The notes beneath the pieces were generated by a model. The model searched no databases. It saw nothing but the letters and a program-made list of their open reading frames with translations, and was not told the DNA's origin. From Polaribacter sp. Hel1_85 (lineage in GTDB: Bacteria; Bacteroidota; Bacteroidia; Flavobacteriales; Flavobacteriaceae): DNA of 64,000 bases. Shown piece by piece: positions 42,383 through 50,717 of the stretch (the first letter of the stretch is position 1; every line of letters begins with the position of its first letter). A program made the translations under genes and the position numbers. The stretch covers positions 1,121,001 through 1,185,000 of the forward strand of contig NZ_JPDS01000001.1 in the NCBI RefSeq assembly GCF_000766795.1, written 5' to 3'.

Positions 42383-43344
42383 TCTTCTAAAACTCTATAG
42401 TTTTCTTTTAAGTTAACAGGTTCTTCAATTTTTCCTGTTAATTTCTCCATCCAATTTTTCCATCCATATTTTTTAGAAAAAACAAATAATATTAATGGGT
42501 ACAAAACTAAAACAGGAAAAAACATTTCCCAACTAACAGAAGGTTCAGAAGTATCAACATACAAAGCATCGGTTTGAAAAACTGTCCAATTTGTTGTTAC
42601 AAAAAAAGCCGCAACAATATTGTTAATAGCATGTAAACCAAGAGCTAACTCAGTACCTTCATCCATTAGAGTTGTTATTCCATAAAACAAACCTGTACCT
42701 ATATAAAATACCATAGAAATATATCCTAATTTTTCAACTTCAGGATTTGCACCATGTAATAAACCAAAACAAACTGAAGTCAAAATTAATGGTAACCATC
42801 TATTTTTTGCCAAAACACCTAAACCTTGCATAAAATATCCTCTAAAAAGCAATTCTTCAAACGAGGTTTGAAAAGGTAAAAACAAAAAAGAAATGGCTAG
42901 TAAAGTAAAAAAAGGTTTGGCTTTAAAATTCCATACATAGTTTTCTGGTGCCAAGAAAATTCCTATAACAATTATAACAGAAGCTACAAATCCCCATGTA
43001 ATAAATCCAAACCAAAAACGCTTCCAATCTACTGATTCTCTGCTAGTAACTAAAGATCTAACAGTTCTTTTATGAATGTATTTTACACCAATTATAAGGC
43101 TAATCAACCCAAAGATAAACATCAAAATCATAAAAAAAAGAAAAAGATTATTATCTATTCCTAAAGTCATAAAATTATCTTGAGCGGCTTTTGTAAATTC
43201 TGTCATATTTGCAGAATGCATCACAGCCAAAGCCATTAAAGGTAAAGCTCCTAAAAATTGCCAACCAACAAAAACCAACAAAATAGTTAATACCCAATGA
43301 TACCATTCATTGTTTCCCTTAAATGCTTGTTGTATGTAATTCAT
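42379..43344 (-). CDS. CPBP-family intramembrane metalloprotease
   Basis: The 321-residue membrane protein has about seven transmembrane segments and the Rce1/CPBP catalytic motifs: EExxxR as 'EELLFRGYFMQGL', FxxxH as 'FGLLHGANPE' and HxxxN as 'HAINNI'. Family members cleave or protect membrane peptides, but the substrate here is unknown. It lies between menE (overlap of four bases) and menC (two-base gap), so it is part of the menaquinone operon without an evident role in the pathway. Confidence 0.88.
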   Translation of the reverse strand: MNYIQQAFKGNNEWYHWVLTILLVFVGWQFLGALPLMALAVMHSANMTEFTKAAQDNFMTLGIDNNLFLFFMILMFIFGLISLIIGVKYIHKRTVRSLVTSRESVDWKRFWFGFITWGFVASVIIVIGIFLAPENYVWNFKAKPFFTLLAISFLFLPFQTSFEELLFRGYFMQGLGVLAKNRWLPLILTSVCFGLLHGANPEVEKLGYISMVFYIGTGLFYGITTLMDEGTELALGLHAINNIVAAFFVTTNWTVFQTDALYVDTSEPSVSWEMFFPVLVLYPLILFVFSKKYGWKNWMEKLTGKIEEPVNLKENYRVLED

Positions 43345-43346
43345 AT

Positions 43347-44384
43347 TTATAAATTAAAATTCCAGATTTTTTCTGGATTGTAATGTAAAGTTCCATTTTT
43401 CACTTCTAAAGGACTTTCAAAATTATTAGTAAATAAACCTCCAGTTCCTAAACCTTGAGGTAACTTACTTTGTAATGAATACGTAAATTGAGCAATTGCA
43501 TTCAACCCAATATTACTTTCTAATGCAGATGTTATCCACCAATCAGCATTCATTTCTTCTGCAAACTTAATCCATTCTGTACTACCAGCAAAACCACCAA
43601 TTAAACTTGGTTTTAAAATAATAAATTGGGGTTGAATAGTTTCTAATAATTTTCTTTTTTCTTCGGATGAAAAAACACCAATCAATTCTTCATCCAACGC
43701 AATTGGTAATGGAGTTTTAGCACATAAAGTTGTCATTTCTTGAATTTGACCTTGTCTGATAGGCTGTTCTATAGAATGAATATCTAATTCTGATAATTTT
43801 TTTAATTTATCTAAAGCATTCTTAGGATTAAATGCTCCATTTGCATCAACACGTAATTCTATTTCTTTAGCAGAAAATTCTTTTCTAATCAATTTTAACA
43901 ACTCAATTTCAGCATCAAAATCAATAGCGCCAATTTTCATTTTGATGCAAGAAAAACCGGTTTTAAGCTTTTCCTTAATTTGATTTTTCATAAACTCCTT
44001 CTCTCCCATCCAAATTAAACCATTTATAGCAATAGCTCTATTTCCTTTGGTAAATTCTGATGGAAAAAGATTGAATTTATTTTCACTTTTTAACGATAAA
44101 AAAGCCTGTTCTAATCCAAACTGAATTGATGGAAACTCATTAAGTTCTAGTAATAATTTTACTAAACCTAAATTGATATTATTACATGCCCAAATTAGTT
44201 TTTCTTCATAATTAGGTATATCATCTATACTTAGCCCTCTAAACAAACCTGTTTCTCCAATTCCTGTTTTACCATTTTTTTCTAAAATAATAAACCAAGT
44301 TTCTTTGGTTCTTAAAACTCCACGTGAAGTTCCACTTGGGTTTTTAAAATTGAGAATGTATTTTTTGTATTTGGCTTTTATCAA
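43347..44384 (-). CDS. menC: o-Succinylbenzoate synthase
   Basis: Enolase-superfamily dehydratase making o-succinylbenzoate. The 345 residues show the MLE-type layout: 'SCIKMKIGAIDFDAEIELL' with the KxK catalytic lysine, metal ligands in 'ELRVDANGAF', 'SIEQPIRQGQ' and 'PIALDEELIG', and the second lysine in 'QFIILKPSLIGGF'. It has the N-terminal capping domain with 'KETWFIILEKNGKTGIGETG'. It is between the CPBP protease and the SRPBCC genes in the men operon. Confidence 0.94.
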   Translation of the reverse strand: MIKAKYKKYILNFKNPSGTSRGVLRTKETWFIILEKNGKTGIGETGLFRGLSIDDIPNYEEKLIWACNNINLGLVKLLLELNEFPSIQFGLEQAFLSLKSENKFNLFPSEFTKGNRAIAINGLIWMGEKEFMKNQIKEKLKTGFSCIKMKIGAIDFDAEIELLKLIRKEFSAKEIELRVDANGAFNPKNALDKLKKLSELDIHSIEQPIRQGQIQEMTTLCAKTPLPIALDEELIGVFSSEEKRKLLETIQPQFIILKPSLIGGFAGSTEWIKFAEEMNADWWITSALESNIGLNAIAQFTYSLQSKLPQGLGTGGLFTNNFESPLEVKNGTLHYNPEKIWNFNL

Positions 44385-44393
44385 AAGATAGAA

Positions 44394-44909
44394 TTATTGT
44401 TTTTCTGCAAAGGCTTTAAAATTATCTAAATAAGATTGATCTTGATCTCTAAAAGTTCCTTTAAAATAAGGGAATACACATGCCATTATATACGATTCAC
44501 TTTGACAGCTAGCATTTAAAGTAATAGTAGTAACTCCATCTTTTTCAGTAAAAAGATAATCATCTTTCTTTAGCATACCTTCTGCATCAAAAAATAAGGT
44601 TACTTTTTCATTTGGCACATATGCCATAACTTTTTCTGTCATTGTAATTTCTTGTCCTTGATTATCAACAACAATTTTATATACACTTCCTGTTTTTCCA
44701 GGATTGTTATTTACAACTTCAAAAGATTTCACTTCTGGAATCCAATTTTTTATATTTTCTGAATTATTAAATGTTTTAAAAACATCTTCAATAGACTTAT
44801 TTACTGAAACTTTAGCAGAATAGTTTGTTTGCTTAACAATTAAACCAGTTAAAAGAAAGGCTAATACGAAAGCGGTAATAATTCCTAAAATTATTTTTAT
44901 TGTTTTCAT
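44394..44909 (-). CDS. SRPBCC-family membrane-anchored protein
   Basis: The 171-residue protein starts with one hydrophobic helix (residues 5-25, uncleaved or signal-like) followed by a START/SRPBCC-type domain with 'YSAKVSVNKSIEDVFKTFNN', 'KNWIPEVKSFEVV' and 'ITLNASCQSESYIMACVFPY'. The fold binds hydrophobic ligands. A link to the quinone pathway is suggested only by its place between menC (9 bases) and menA (9 bases). Confidence 0.8.
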   Translation of the reverse strand: MKTIKIILGIITAFVLAFLLTGLIVKQTNYSAKVSVNKSIEDVFKTFNNSENIKNWIPEVKSFEVVNNNPGKTGSVYKIVVDNQGQEITMTEKVMAYVPNEKVTLFFDAEGMLKKDDYLFTEKDGVTTITLNASCQSESYIMACVFPYFKGTFRDQDQSYLDNFKAFAEKQ

Positions 44910-44918
44910 AAATGATAT

Positions 44919-45851
44919 TTAAATGATTTGCCCGATTCCAAAAAGAATGGAAAATAAAAATGTACTTAATGCTACTTTTTTTAGTTCACTATCTAATTCT
45001 GAAAAAATAATATTCTTTGCTACCACAACTAGATTCATAATTAAAGGAATAAAAGCAACCAAAAATAAATATTGTATTGCAGAATGATAATTTAATTGAA
45101 CATATACTATCGCAGAAATTAATGCTCCTAATATTAATAAATAGTGATAAATTTTTGATTTTTGACTTCCTAATTTAACAACTAAAGTATTCTTATTGTT
45201 TTTTTTATCTTCAATTTGATCTCTCATATTATTCAAATTCAAAACGGCAACACTTAATAAACCAATTGAAATTGCTGGTAAAAATATTTCTACATTTATT
45301 TTTTTTATATACAAAAAATAACTTCCTACAACACTTAATAACCCAAAAAACAGAAATACAAAAACATCACCAAAACCGCTATAACCATAAGCAGAATTAC
45401 CAACTGTATATTTTATAGCTGCTGCTATTGAGGCAATTCCTAAAAAGAAAAATAAAATTGAATATCCAAAATTCTCTTTACCAAAAGACACATAAATCAG
45501 TAGTAAAGCTATAATTAAAGTGATAATTGTAGTAATTATCATTGCAAATTTCATTTGCTTAGGAGTAATTGCACCTGAAGAAACCATTCTTGCCTCTCCT
45601 TTTCTATTATTATCTGAACCTTTTACACCATCACCATAATCATTGGCAAAGTTTGATAACACTTGAAAACCTATTGTGGTAAGAATTGCTAAAGTAAATA
45701 TCCAATAATTTTTTTCGGAAAACATATTACTAAAAACTCCATTATCAGACTTAAATATAGAAAAATCTGCTAAAAAGCTACCTACGATAATTCCAGAAAC
45801 CGATAAAGGTAACGTTCTTAAACGTGCTGCTTTTATGTAGTTTTTAATCAT
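44919..45851 (-). CDS. menA: 1,4-Dihydroxy-2-naphthoate polyprenyltransferase
   Basis: Integral membrane UbiA-family prenyltransferase that makes demethylmenaquinone. The 310 residues have about nine transmembrane helices and the two Asp-rich motifs: 'LSNFANDYGDGVKGSD' and 'NLNNMRDQIEDKKNNK'. 'AARLRTLPLSVSGIIVGSFL' is the family N-terminus. The start codon overlaps the stop of the SPOR-like gene by one base, so translation is coupled. With menE and menC it shows that the organism respires with menaquinone. Confidence 0.95.
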   Translation of the reverse strand: MIKNYIKAARLRTLPLSVSGIIVGSFLADFSIFKSDNGVFSNMFSEKNYWIFTLAILTTIGFQVLSNFANDYGDGVKGSDNNRKGEARMVSSGAITPKQMKFAMIITTIITLIIALLLIYVSFGKENFGYSILFFFLGIASIAAAIKYTVGNSAYGYSGFGDVFVFLFFGLLSVVGSYFLYIKKINVEIFLPAISIGLLSVAVLNLNNMRDQIEDKKNNKNTLVVKLGSQKSKIYHYLLILGALISAIVYVQLNYHSAIQYLFLVAFIPLIMNLVVVAKNIIFSELDSELKKVALSTFLFSILFGIGQII

Positions 45852-46237
45852 TAAAGAATAGGTCTATCTTTTAACGCTTCTCTAATATGAACACGTTTTC
45901 CGTTTTTAATAGAAACAATAAAAGCATCTTTACAAACACTTAAAACCATTTTTTTATAATCTACAGCTTCTTTGTAAGATAAAAATTCTCCTAATCTATA
46001 TTTAGTAATATTATTTTCATTTGCTAAAATAATATTGTTTAAATTTTCTAAGCTTGTATTTTTATTTCTAAAAGCTCCTATCTGTATTGTAAAAAACAAA
46101 TTAGCATTAGATTTAATATATTGTTCTGGTAAGCTATTAGCTATAACCTCTAAATAATTTTCATTTTCTTGAGCTGATAAACTATTAGTATTTATAAAAA
46201 AATTTATCGTAAAAATTAGAAATAAAAAATTCTTCAT
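45851..46237 (-). CDS. Small SPOR-like secreted protein
   Basis: The 128-residue protein has a signal peptide (about 1-22) and a SPOR-like repeat: 'FFTIQIGAFRNKNTSLENLN' with the GAFxxxxxA pattern, 'KYRLGEFLSYKEAVDYKKMV' and 'AFIVSIKNGKRVHIREA'. SPOR domains bind denuded septal peptidoglycan. A similar fold forms the tail of the amidase encoded at 49543-50628. It overlaps menA by one base. Confidence 0.75.
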   Translation of the reverse strand: MKNFLFLIFTINFFINTNSLSAQENENYLEVIANSLPEQYIKSNANLFFTIQIGAFRNKNTSLENLNNIILANENNITKYRLGEFLSYKEAVDYKKMVLSVCKDAFIVSIKNGKRVHIREALKDRPIL

Positions 46238-46239
46238 TC

Positions 46240-47019
46240 TTATAAATTATTAGCTTCTGCTATTAACTCTGCAATATCTTTTACAAGTACTTCAGATTCT
46301 TTTTCTTTGAATTTTATTCCATCTGTCATCATTGTATTACAGTAAGGACAACCTGTTGCTATAATATTTGGTTTGGTTTCTAAAGCATCTTCTGTTCTTA
46401 AAACATTAATTTCTTTATCACCTTTTTCTGCATCTTTAAACATTTGTGCACCTCCTGCTCCACAACATAATGCTGTAGATTTATGACGTTTCATTTCTGT
46501 TAAATTAACACCTAATCTTTTAATTAAATTACGAGGAGATTCATACACATCGTTAGCTCTCCCTAAATAACAAGGGTCATGAAAAGTAACTCTTTTTCCT
46601 TTTAAAGTAGTGTCATCAATTTTTAAACGACCTTCAGAAATTAAATTTTGTATAAATTGTGTGTGATGAAAAACTTCATATTTACCTCCTAAACCTGGGT
46701 ATTCATTTTTTAAAGTATTAAAAGAATGAGGATCACAAGTAACAATCTTTTTTATTTCATAACCATTTAACACTTCAATATTCATCATTGCTTGCATTTG
46801 AAACAGAAACTCATTTCCTGCTCTTTTTGCTGCATCTCCTGTAGATGATTCTTCAGTTCCTAAAACTGCAAAATCGACATTTGCTTGATGTAATATTTTT
46901 ACAAATGCTCTTGATATTTTTTTCGCTCTATCATCATAACTTCCTGCAGCACCAACCCAAAATAACACTTCTGGTTGTTTTCCTTGAGCCATCATATCTG
47001 CCATTGTTGGTACGTTCAT
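46240..47019 (-). CDS. (Fe-S)-binding oxidoreductase subunit with CCG domain
   Basis: The 259-residue protein has the cysteine-rich CCG arrangement twice in part: 'FHDPCYLGRANDVYESPR' with 'ALCCGAGGAQMF' and 'TGCPYCNTMMTDGI', as in heterodisulfide reductase subunit B, GlpC and LutA. These ligate an Fe-S cluster. It pairs with the membrane 4Fe-4S protein upstream (47179-48495), likely forming a quinone-linked oxidoreductase. The electron donor is unknown. The start sequence 'MNVPTMADMMAQGKQPEVLF' is what is usually seen in this Bacteroidota family. Confidence 0.88.
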   Translation of the reverse strand: MNVPTMADMMAQGKQPEVLFWVGAAGSYDDRAKKISRAFVKILHQANVDFAVLGTEESSTGDAAKRAGNEFLFQMQAMMNIEVLNGYEIKKIVTCDPHSFNTLKNEYPGLGGKYEVFHHTQFIQNLISEGRLKIDDTTLKGKRVTFHDPCYLGRANDVYESPRNLIKRLGVNLTEMKRHKSTALCCGAGGAQMFKDAEKGDKEINVLRTEDALETKPNIIATGCPYCNTMMTDGIKFKEKESEVLVKDIAELIAEANNL

Positions 47020-47069
47020 AATAAAATGTTTAATTGTTTATTCGTTGAAACGTTTAATTGTTAAAAACT

Positions 47070-47121
47070 TCTCGATACAAATTTATTCGTTTCTCATAAA
47101 TTCACTCGAAGTGACAATATG
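47070..47121. repeat. Dispersed inverted repeat TCTCGATACAAATTT...AAATTCACTCGAAGTGACA
   Basis: The same word pair is found inside the composite element at 28326-28369. The arms TCTCGA and TCGAAGTGA form an imperfect palindrome. It lies in the 159-base gap between the two Fe-S genes. Confidence 0.65.
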
Positions 47122-47178
47122 TTAGCTACTTTTTCTAAAACATGACTGCCAACTGCTACTAAAAACTGTTAACTAATT

Positions 47179-48495
47179 TTACTCTTCGTTAACCCAGTTT
47201 AATCTGTCTTGTTGATTGTATTGCCAAGGAGCACCATTATTTTCGATGTTGGTCATCATCATATTTAATTCTTGTGGTGCAGCACTTTCTTCCATTACTA
47301 AATACCTTCTCATATCTAGAATAATAGATAATGGATCTATATTTACAGGACATTCTTCTACACAAGCATTACAACTTGTACAAGCCCACAATTCTTCTGG
47401 TGAAATGTAATCATTTAATAACTGCTTACCATCATCAACAAAAGTACCTTTATTAGCATCGATATTTCTACCAACTTCTTCTATACGATCACGAGTATCC
47501 ATCATGATTTTTCTTGGTGATAATTCTTTCCCTGTTAAGTTTGCAGGGCAAGATGATGTACATCTACCACATTCTGTACATGTGTATGCATTTAATAATT
47601 GTACCCAATTTAAATCAGTAACATCTGAAGCTCCAAATTTTTCTGGTACAGTTTCTTCTGCTCCTTCTGCAGGCATCGCATAAGGATCTGCATCTGGATC
47701 CATCATTAATTTAACCTCATTAGTAACAGATTCTAAATTATTGAATTGTCCTTTTGGATTAAGGTTTGCAAAATATGTATTTGGAAACGCTAATAAAATA
47801 TGCAAATGCTTAGAGTAATATAAATAGTTTAAGAAAACTAAAATCCCTAAAATATGAACCCACCAAGCACTTCTTTCAATCATATGAATTGCTTCTGGCG
47901 AAAAACCATCAAAAAGTGGCACAATAAACTGACTTATTGGATTTCCTATTCCTGCTTGTTGAAAAATTGGATCTGCTGCATTCATCACCAAAAATAAAGT
48001 CATCAAAACCATTTCAAAATAAAGGATATTATTTCCATCATTTTTAGGCCAACCTTTCATCTCTTTACTTAAAAAACGTTTGATGTTTGACACATTTCTA
48101 CGCAACCAAAAAATAACAACTGCTACAAAAACTAACGCTGCTAAAACTTCAAAAGTTCCTATTAAAAATCCATAAAAACCATCACCTAAAAGTCCTTGAA
48201 AAACTCTATGAGTTCCAAATAAACCATCAATAATAATTTCTAAAACTTCTATGTTTATAATGATAAAACCAACATAAACAATAATATGTAAAAACCCTGA
48301 AAAGGGTCTTTTTACCATTTTAGATTGCCCAAGAGCAATCATCATCATATTTTTTAAACGTTCAGATTTCCTATCTTTTCTATTAACATCTTTACCTAGC
48401 TTTATGTTTCTAGATAACTTGCGAATATTCATCGCAAAAAAACCTAAGCCTAATGCTAAAGCTAGTGCAAAAAATATGTTTGGTAAGTATTGCAT
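47179..48495 (-). CDS. Membrane-bound 4Fe-4S dicluster protein
   Basis: The 438-residue protein has about five transmembrane segments in its first 280 residues (a respiratory nitrate reductase gamma-like or NrfD-like part) and then two 4Fe-4S clusters: 'CTECGRCTSSCPANLTGKEL' and 'CTSCNACVEECPVNIDPLS'. It passes electrons between the CCG-domain partner and the quinone pool. The pair is common in Bacteroidota, and I do not know its exact donor. Confidence 0.88.
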   Translation of the reverse strand: MQYLPNIFFALALALGLGFFAMNIRKLSRNIKLGKDVNRKDRKSERLKNMMMIALGQSKMVKRPFSGFLHIIVYVGFIIINIEVLEIIIDGLFGTHRVFQGLLGDGFYGFLIGTFEVLAALVFVAVVIFWLRRNVSNIKRFLSKEMKGWPKNDGNNILYFEMVLMTLFLVMNAADPIFQQAGIGNPISQFIVPLFDGFSPEAIHMIERSAWWVHILGILVFLNYLYYSKHLHILLAFPNTYFANLNPKGQFNNLESVTNEVKLMMDPDADPYAMPAEGAEETVPEKFGASDVTDLNWVQLLNAYTCTECGRCTSSCPANLTGKELSPRKIMMDTRDRIEEVGRNIDANKGTFVDDGKQLLNDYISPEELWACTSCNACVEECPVNIDPLSIILDMRRYLVMEESAAPQELNMMMTNIENNGAPWQYNQQDRLNWVNEE

Positions 48496-48516
48496 ATTAG
48501 TTGAAATTTAAAAAAA

Positions 48517-49488
48517 TTATTTATTAGCTTCCTTTTCTAACTCTGTGTCTTTACTTGGTACATAAGGCTTTGCTCTTTTACCAAACAATGAGAAATGTAC
48601 AAATCTTTTAGGGTGTAACTTCATTTCTCTTAGTAGGTTTTCTAATTCTTTAGACATTGCTGCAATATTATTATACAACACATCATCTGTAATTAATTTA
48701 CCTATTGTTCCTTCTCCGTTATTTATGCCAGCTAGCATTAAATTTGCCGAATTAAGAGTAACCTCAGCTTTTCTCATAATTCCACCAATATCTGCACTTG
48801 CCAAAGTATCGGAAACTTTAGAAAAATTCTCTGTAATTAACCTTGTATTTTTCACACTTTCTTTTAAATCTAAAGAAGTAGAATCTATAACACTGTTAAT
48901 AGATACCATCATTTTCTTAACATCTTGCAAAGTATATTCAAGATTTTTAACAGATCTTTTTAAACTATTTTGTGTTTTTAAATCTAAAACATTATTTACA
49001 TTTCTAAATAAAGAATCTGCACTAACAATTACATGTTCTAATTTTGTTTGAAGAGGATCTAATCGCTCACCAATTGATGTAAATAAACTAGACTCAATTT
49101 CTCCCCTAAGGTAATCACCAGTCATAGCATCGTCAGCTTCATAATCTGGTATAATCGCTAAATTTGAAGCACTTAAAGGGCTTGGAGAATAAATTTTTAC
49201 AACACTTTTTTTAGAAAACACAAAATCTTTTTCAACAGAAAATCGTACTACTAAATGACCTCTTTTCCCATCATTTTGATTGAATTCTATTTTATCAATC
49301 TTACCTACTTTTAAACCATTAATGGTAACAAAACTAGATTTTGTAAGTCCTGCAATATTAGCGTACTCTACATTAAAATAACGTGTATCTGTATCAAACA
49401 GATTTTGCCCTTTTAAAAAGTTATAACCCCATATAAATATGACGATTACAATAATAGCAACAATTCCTGTTTTTAACTCTTTAGACAT
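48517..49488 (-). CDS. MlaD/MCE-family lipid transport protein
   Basis: The 323-residue protein has one N-terminal transmembrane helix (about 7-25), an MCE domain (about 37-115: 'VEYANIAGLTKSSFVTINGL', 'KIDKIEF', 'VVKIYSPSPLSASNLAIIPD') and a long helical tail ('LKLTLQDVKKMM'-like heptads near 175-280). MCE proteins form periplasmic rings that move phospholipids between the membranes. No permease or ATPase gene is adjacent. It is 54 bases downstream of the amidase gene, in the same direction. Confidence 0.9.
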   Translation of the reverse strand: MSKELKTGIVAIIVIVIFIWGYNFLKGQNLFDTDTRYFNVEYANIAGLTKSSFVTINGLKVGKIDKIEFNQNDGKRGHLVVRFSVEKDFVFSKKSVVKIYSPSPLSASNLAIIPDYEADDAMTGDYLRGEIESSLFTSIGERLDPLQTKLEHVIVSADSLFRNVNNVLDLKTQNSLKRSVKNLEYTLQDVKKMMVSINSVIDSTSLDLKESVKNTRLITENFSKVSDTLASADIGGIMRKAEVTLNSANLMLAGINNGEGTIGKLITDDVLYNNIAAMSKELENLLREMKLHPKRFVHFSLFGKRAKPYVPSKDTELEKEANK

Positions 49489-49542
49489 GAATAAAAATTT
49501 AATAACAATATTACTAATAATTTTTGGTTGAGACCACCAAAA

Positions 49543-50628
49543 CTACTGCATTTTAATCGCTTTTTGAACAGATATTTTTTCACCATTCTTAAAAGCCACT
49601 ATAAATGCTGAATTATACCCTTTAGATTTTGCAGTTTTCAAAGATTTTTTTGCATTGTTATAATCTGAAGTATTGCCATAATAATATTTATAAAACTTGC
49701 CAACAGGAATTCTCTGAACTTCTTTTAGTCCTTTAAAATTATAAGATTTAGTTGCAATTTTATTTTTTCCAGAAGCAATTTGAATTTTAAATTCTACAGC
49801 ATTATTTTCTACAACAGAATTGATTACAGTGTTCAATTTTAAATTACTAATATAATTTAAAACAGCATCTGTAATAGCATTACCCATTTGCTCTTGGCCT
49901 TTTTTAGAATTAAGATATCTTCCTTCTTTTTTATTAGTTAAAAAACCAAGTTCAACCAAAACACTTGGCATAATAGTTTCTCTTAAAACCTGAAAGTTAT
50001 CTTGTTTAACTTTTCTATCGTTTCTTTTTAATTTGAAAGCAAAATTATTTTGAATTAAACTTGCTATTGCTAAACTTTTATCTAAATTTTCTTCTTGCAG
50101 AAGCGATAATCCTATAACTGACTCTGCAGAATTAGGATCAAAACCTTTATACCTTTCTTCATAATTGTCTTCTAAAAGAATTGCAGCATTTTCTCTTTTT
50201 GCAATTTCTAAGTTTTTTTTATTTCCACGTAAACCTAATACAAAAGTTCCAGCTCCATATGCATTTGATGTATGAGAATCACAATGTATAGATATAAATA
50301 AATCTGCATTTGCTCTATTTGCAATATCTCCTCTTTTCCATAAAGGTGGAAAAACATCAGTTTTTCTTGTATAAACAACCTTAATATCTTTCTTTTTAGA
50401 AAGCTTTTTACCAACTTCTAAAGCTACTTTTAATGCAATATTTTTTTCTCTATATCCATTTCCAAGGTTTCCAGGGTCTTTTCCTCCATGGCCAGCATCA
50501 AGAACAATTACATATTCTTTTTGAGCAAATATTGATGATGAGTTCATCAAAAAACAGAAAGCAAAGAAAAAAATAAAAATAATTCTTGCTTTGGTATTAA
50601 TTTTGTGGTTTTCTTTAAATTGCATCAA
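49543..50628 (-). CDS. N-acetylmuramoyl-L-alanine amidase with SPOR-like tail
   Basis: Zinc hydrolase that cuts the amide between MurNAc and the stem peptide. The 361 residues have a signal/anchor sequence (about 15-35), the Amidase_3 domain (about 38-260) with 'VIVLDAGHGGKDPGNLG', 'ADLFISIHCDSHTS' and 'VLVELGFLTNKKEGRYL' (zinc His, Glu and catalytic Glu), and a SPOR-like C-terminus (about 275-361: 'VEFKIQIASGKNKIATKSYN'). It acts in daughter-cell separation or wall turnover. It is divergent from lptD. Confidence 0.94.
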   Translation of the reverse strand: MMQFKENHKINTKARIIFIFFFAFCFLMNSSSIFAQKEYVIVLDAGHGGKDPGNLGNGYREKNIALKVALEVGKKLSKKKDIKVVYTRKTDVFPPLWKRGDIANRANADLFISIHCDSHTSNAYGAGTFVLGLRGNKKNLEIAKRENAAILLEDNYEERYKGFDPNSAESVIGLSLLQEENLDKSLAIASLIQNNFAFKLKRNDRKVKQDNFQVLRETIMPSVLVELGFLTNKKEGRYLNSKKGQEQMGNAITDAVLNYISNLKLNTVINSVVENNAVEFKIQIASGKNKIATKSYNFKGLKEVQRIPVGKFYKYYYGNTSDYNNAKKSLKTAKSKGYNSAFIVAFKNGEKISVQKAIKMQ

Positions 50629-50653
50629 TAAAATTTAACTAATTTTGGCATCG

Positions 50654-50661
50654 TAAATTTG
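50654..50661 (+). promoter_or_regulatory. -7 box TAAATTTG of lptD
   Basis: A full TAnnTTTG match about 55 bases upstream of the TTG start at 50718; a second, weaker TACTTTTA is near 50682. Confidence 0.45.
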
Positions 50662-50717
50662 GTGCTTCAAATATTGAGCCATACTTTTACCTTTATACAA
50701 AAATAGCATTTATAGCA

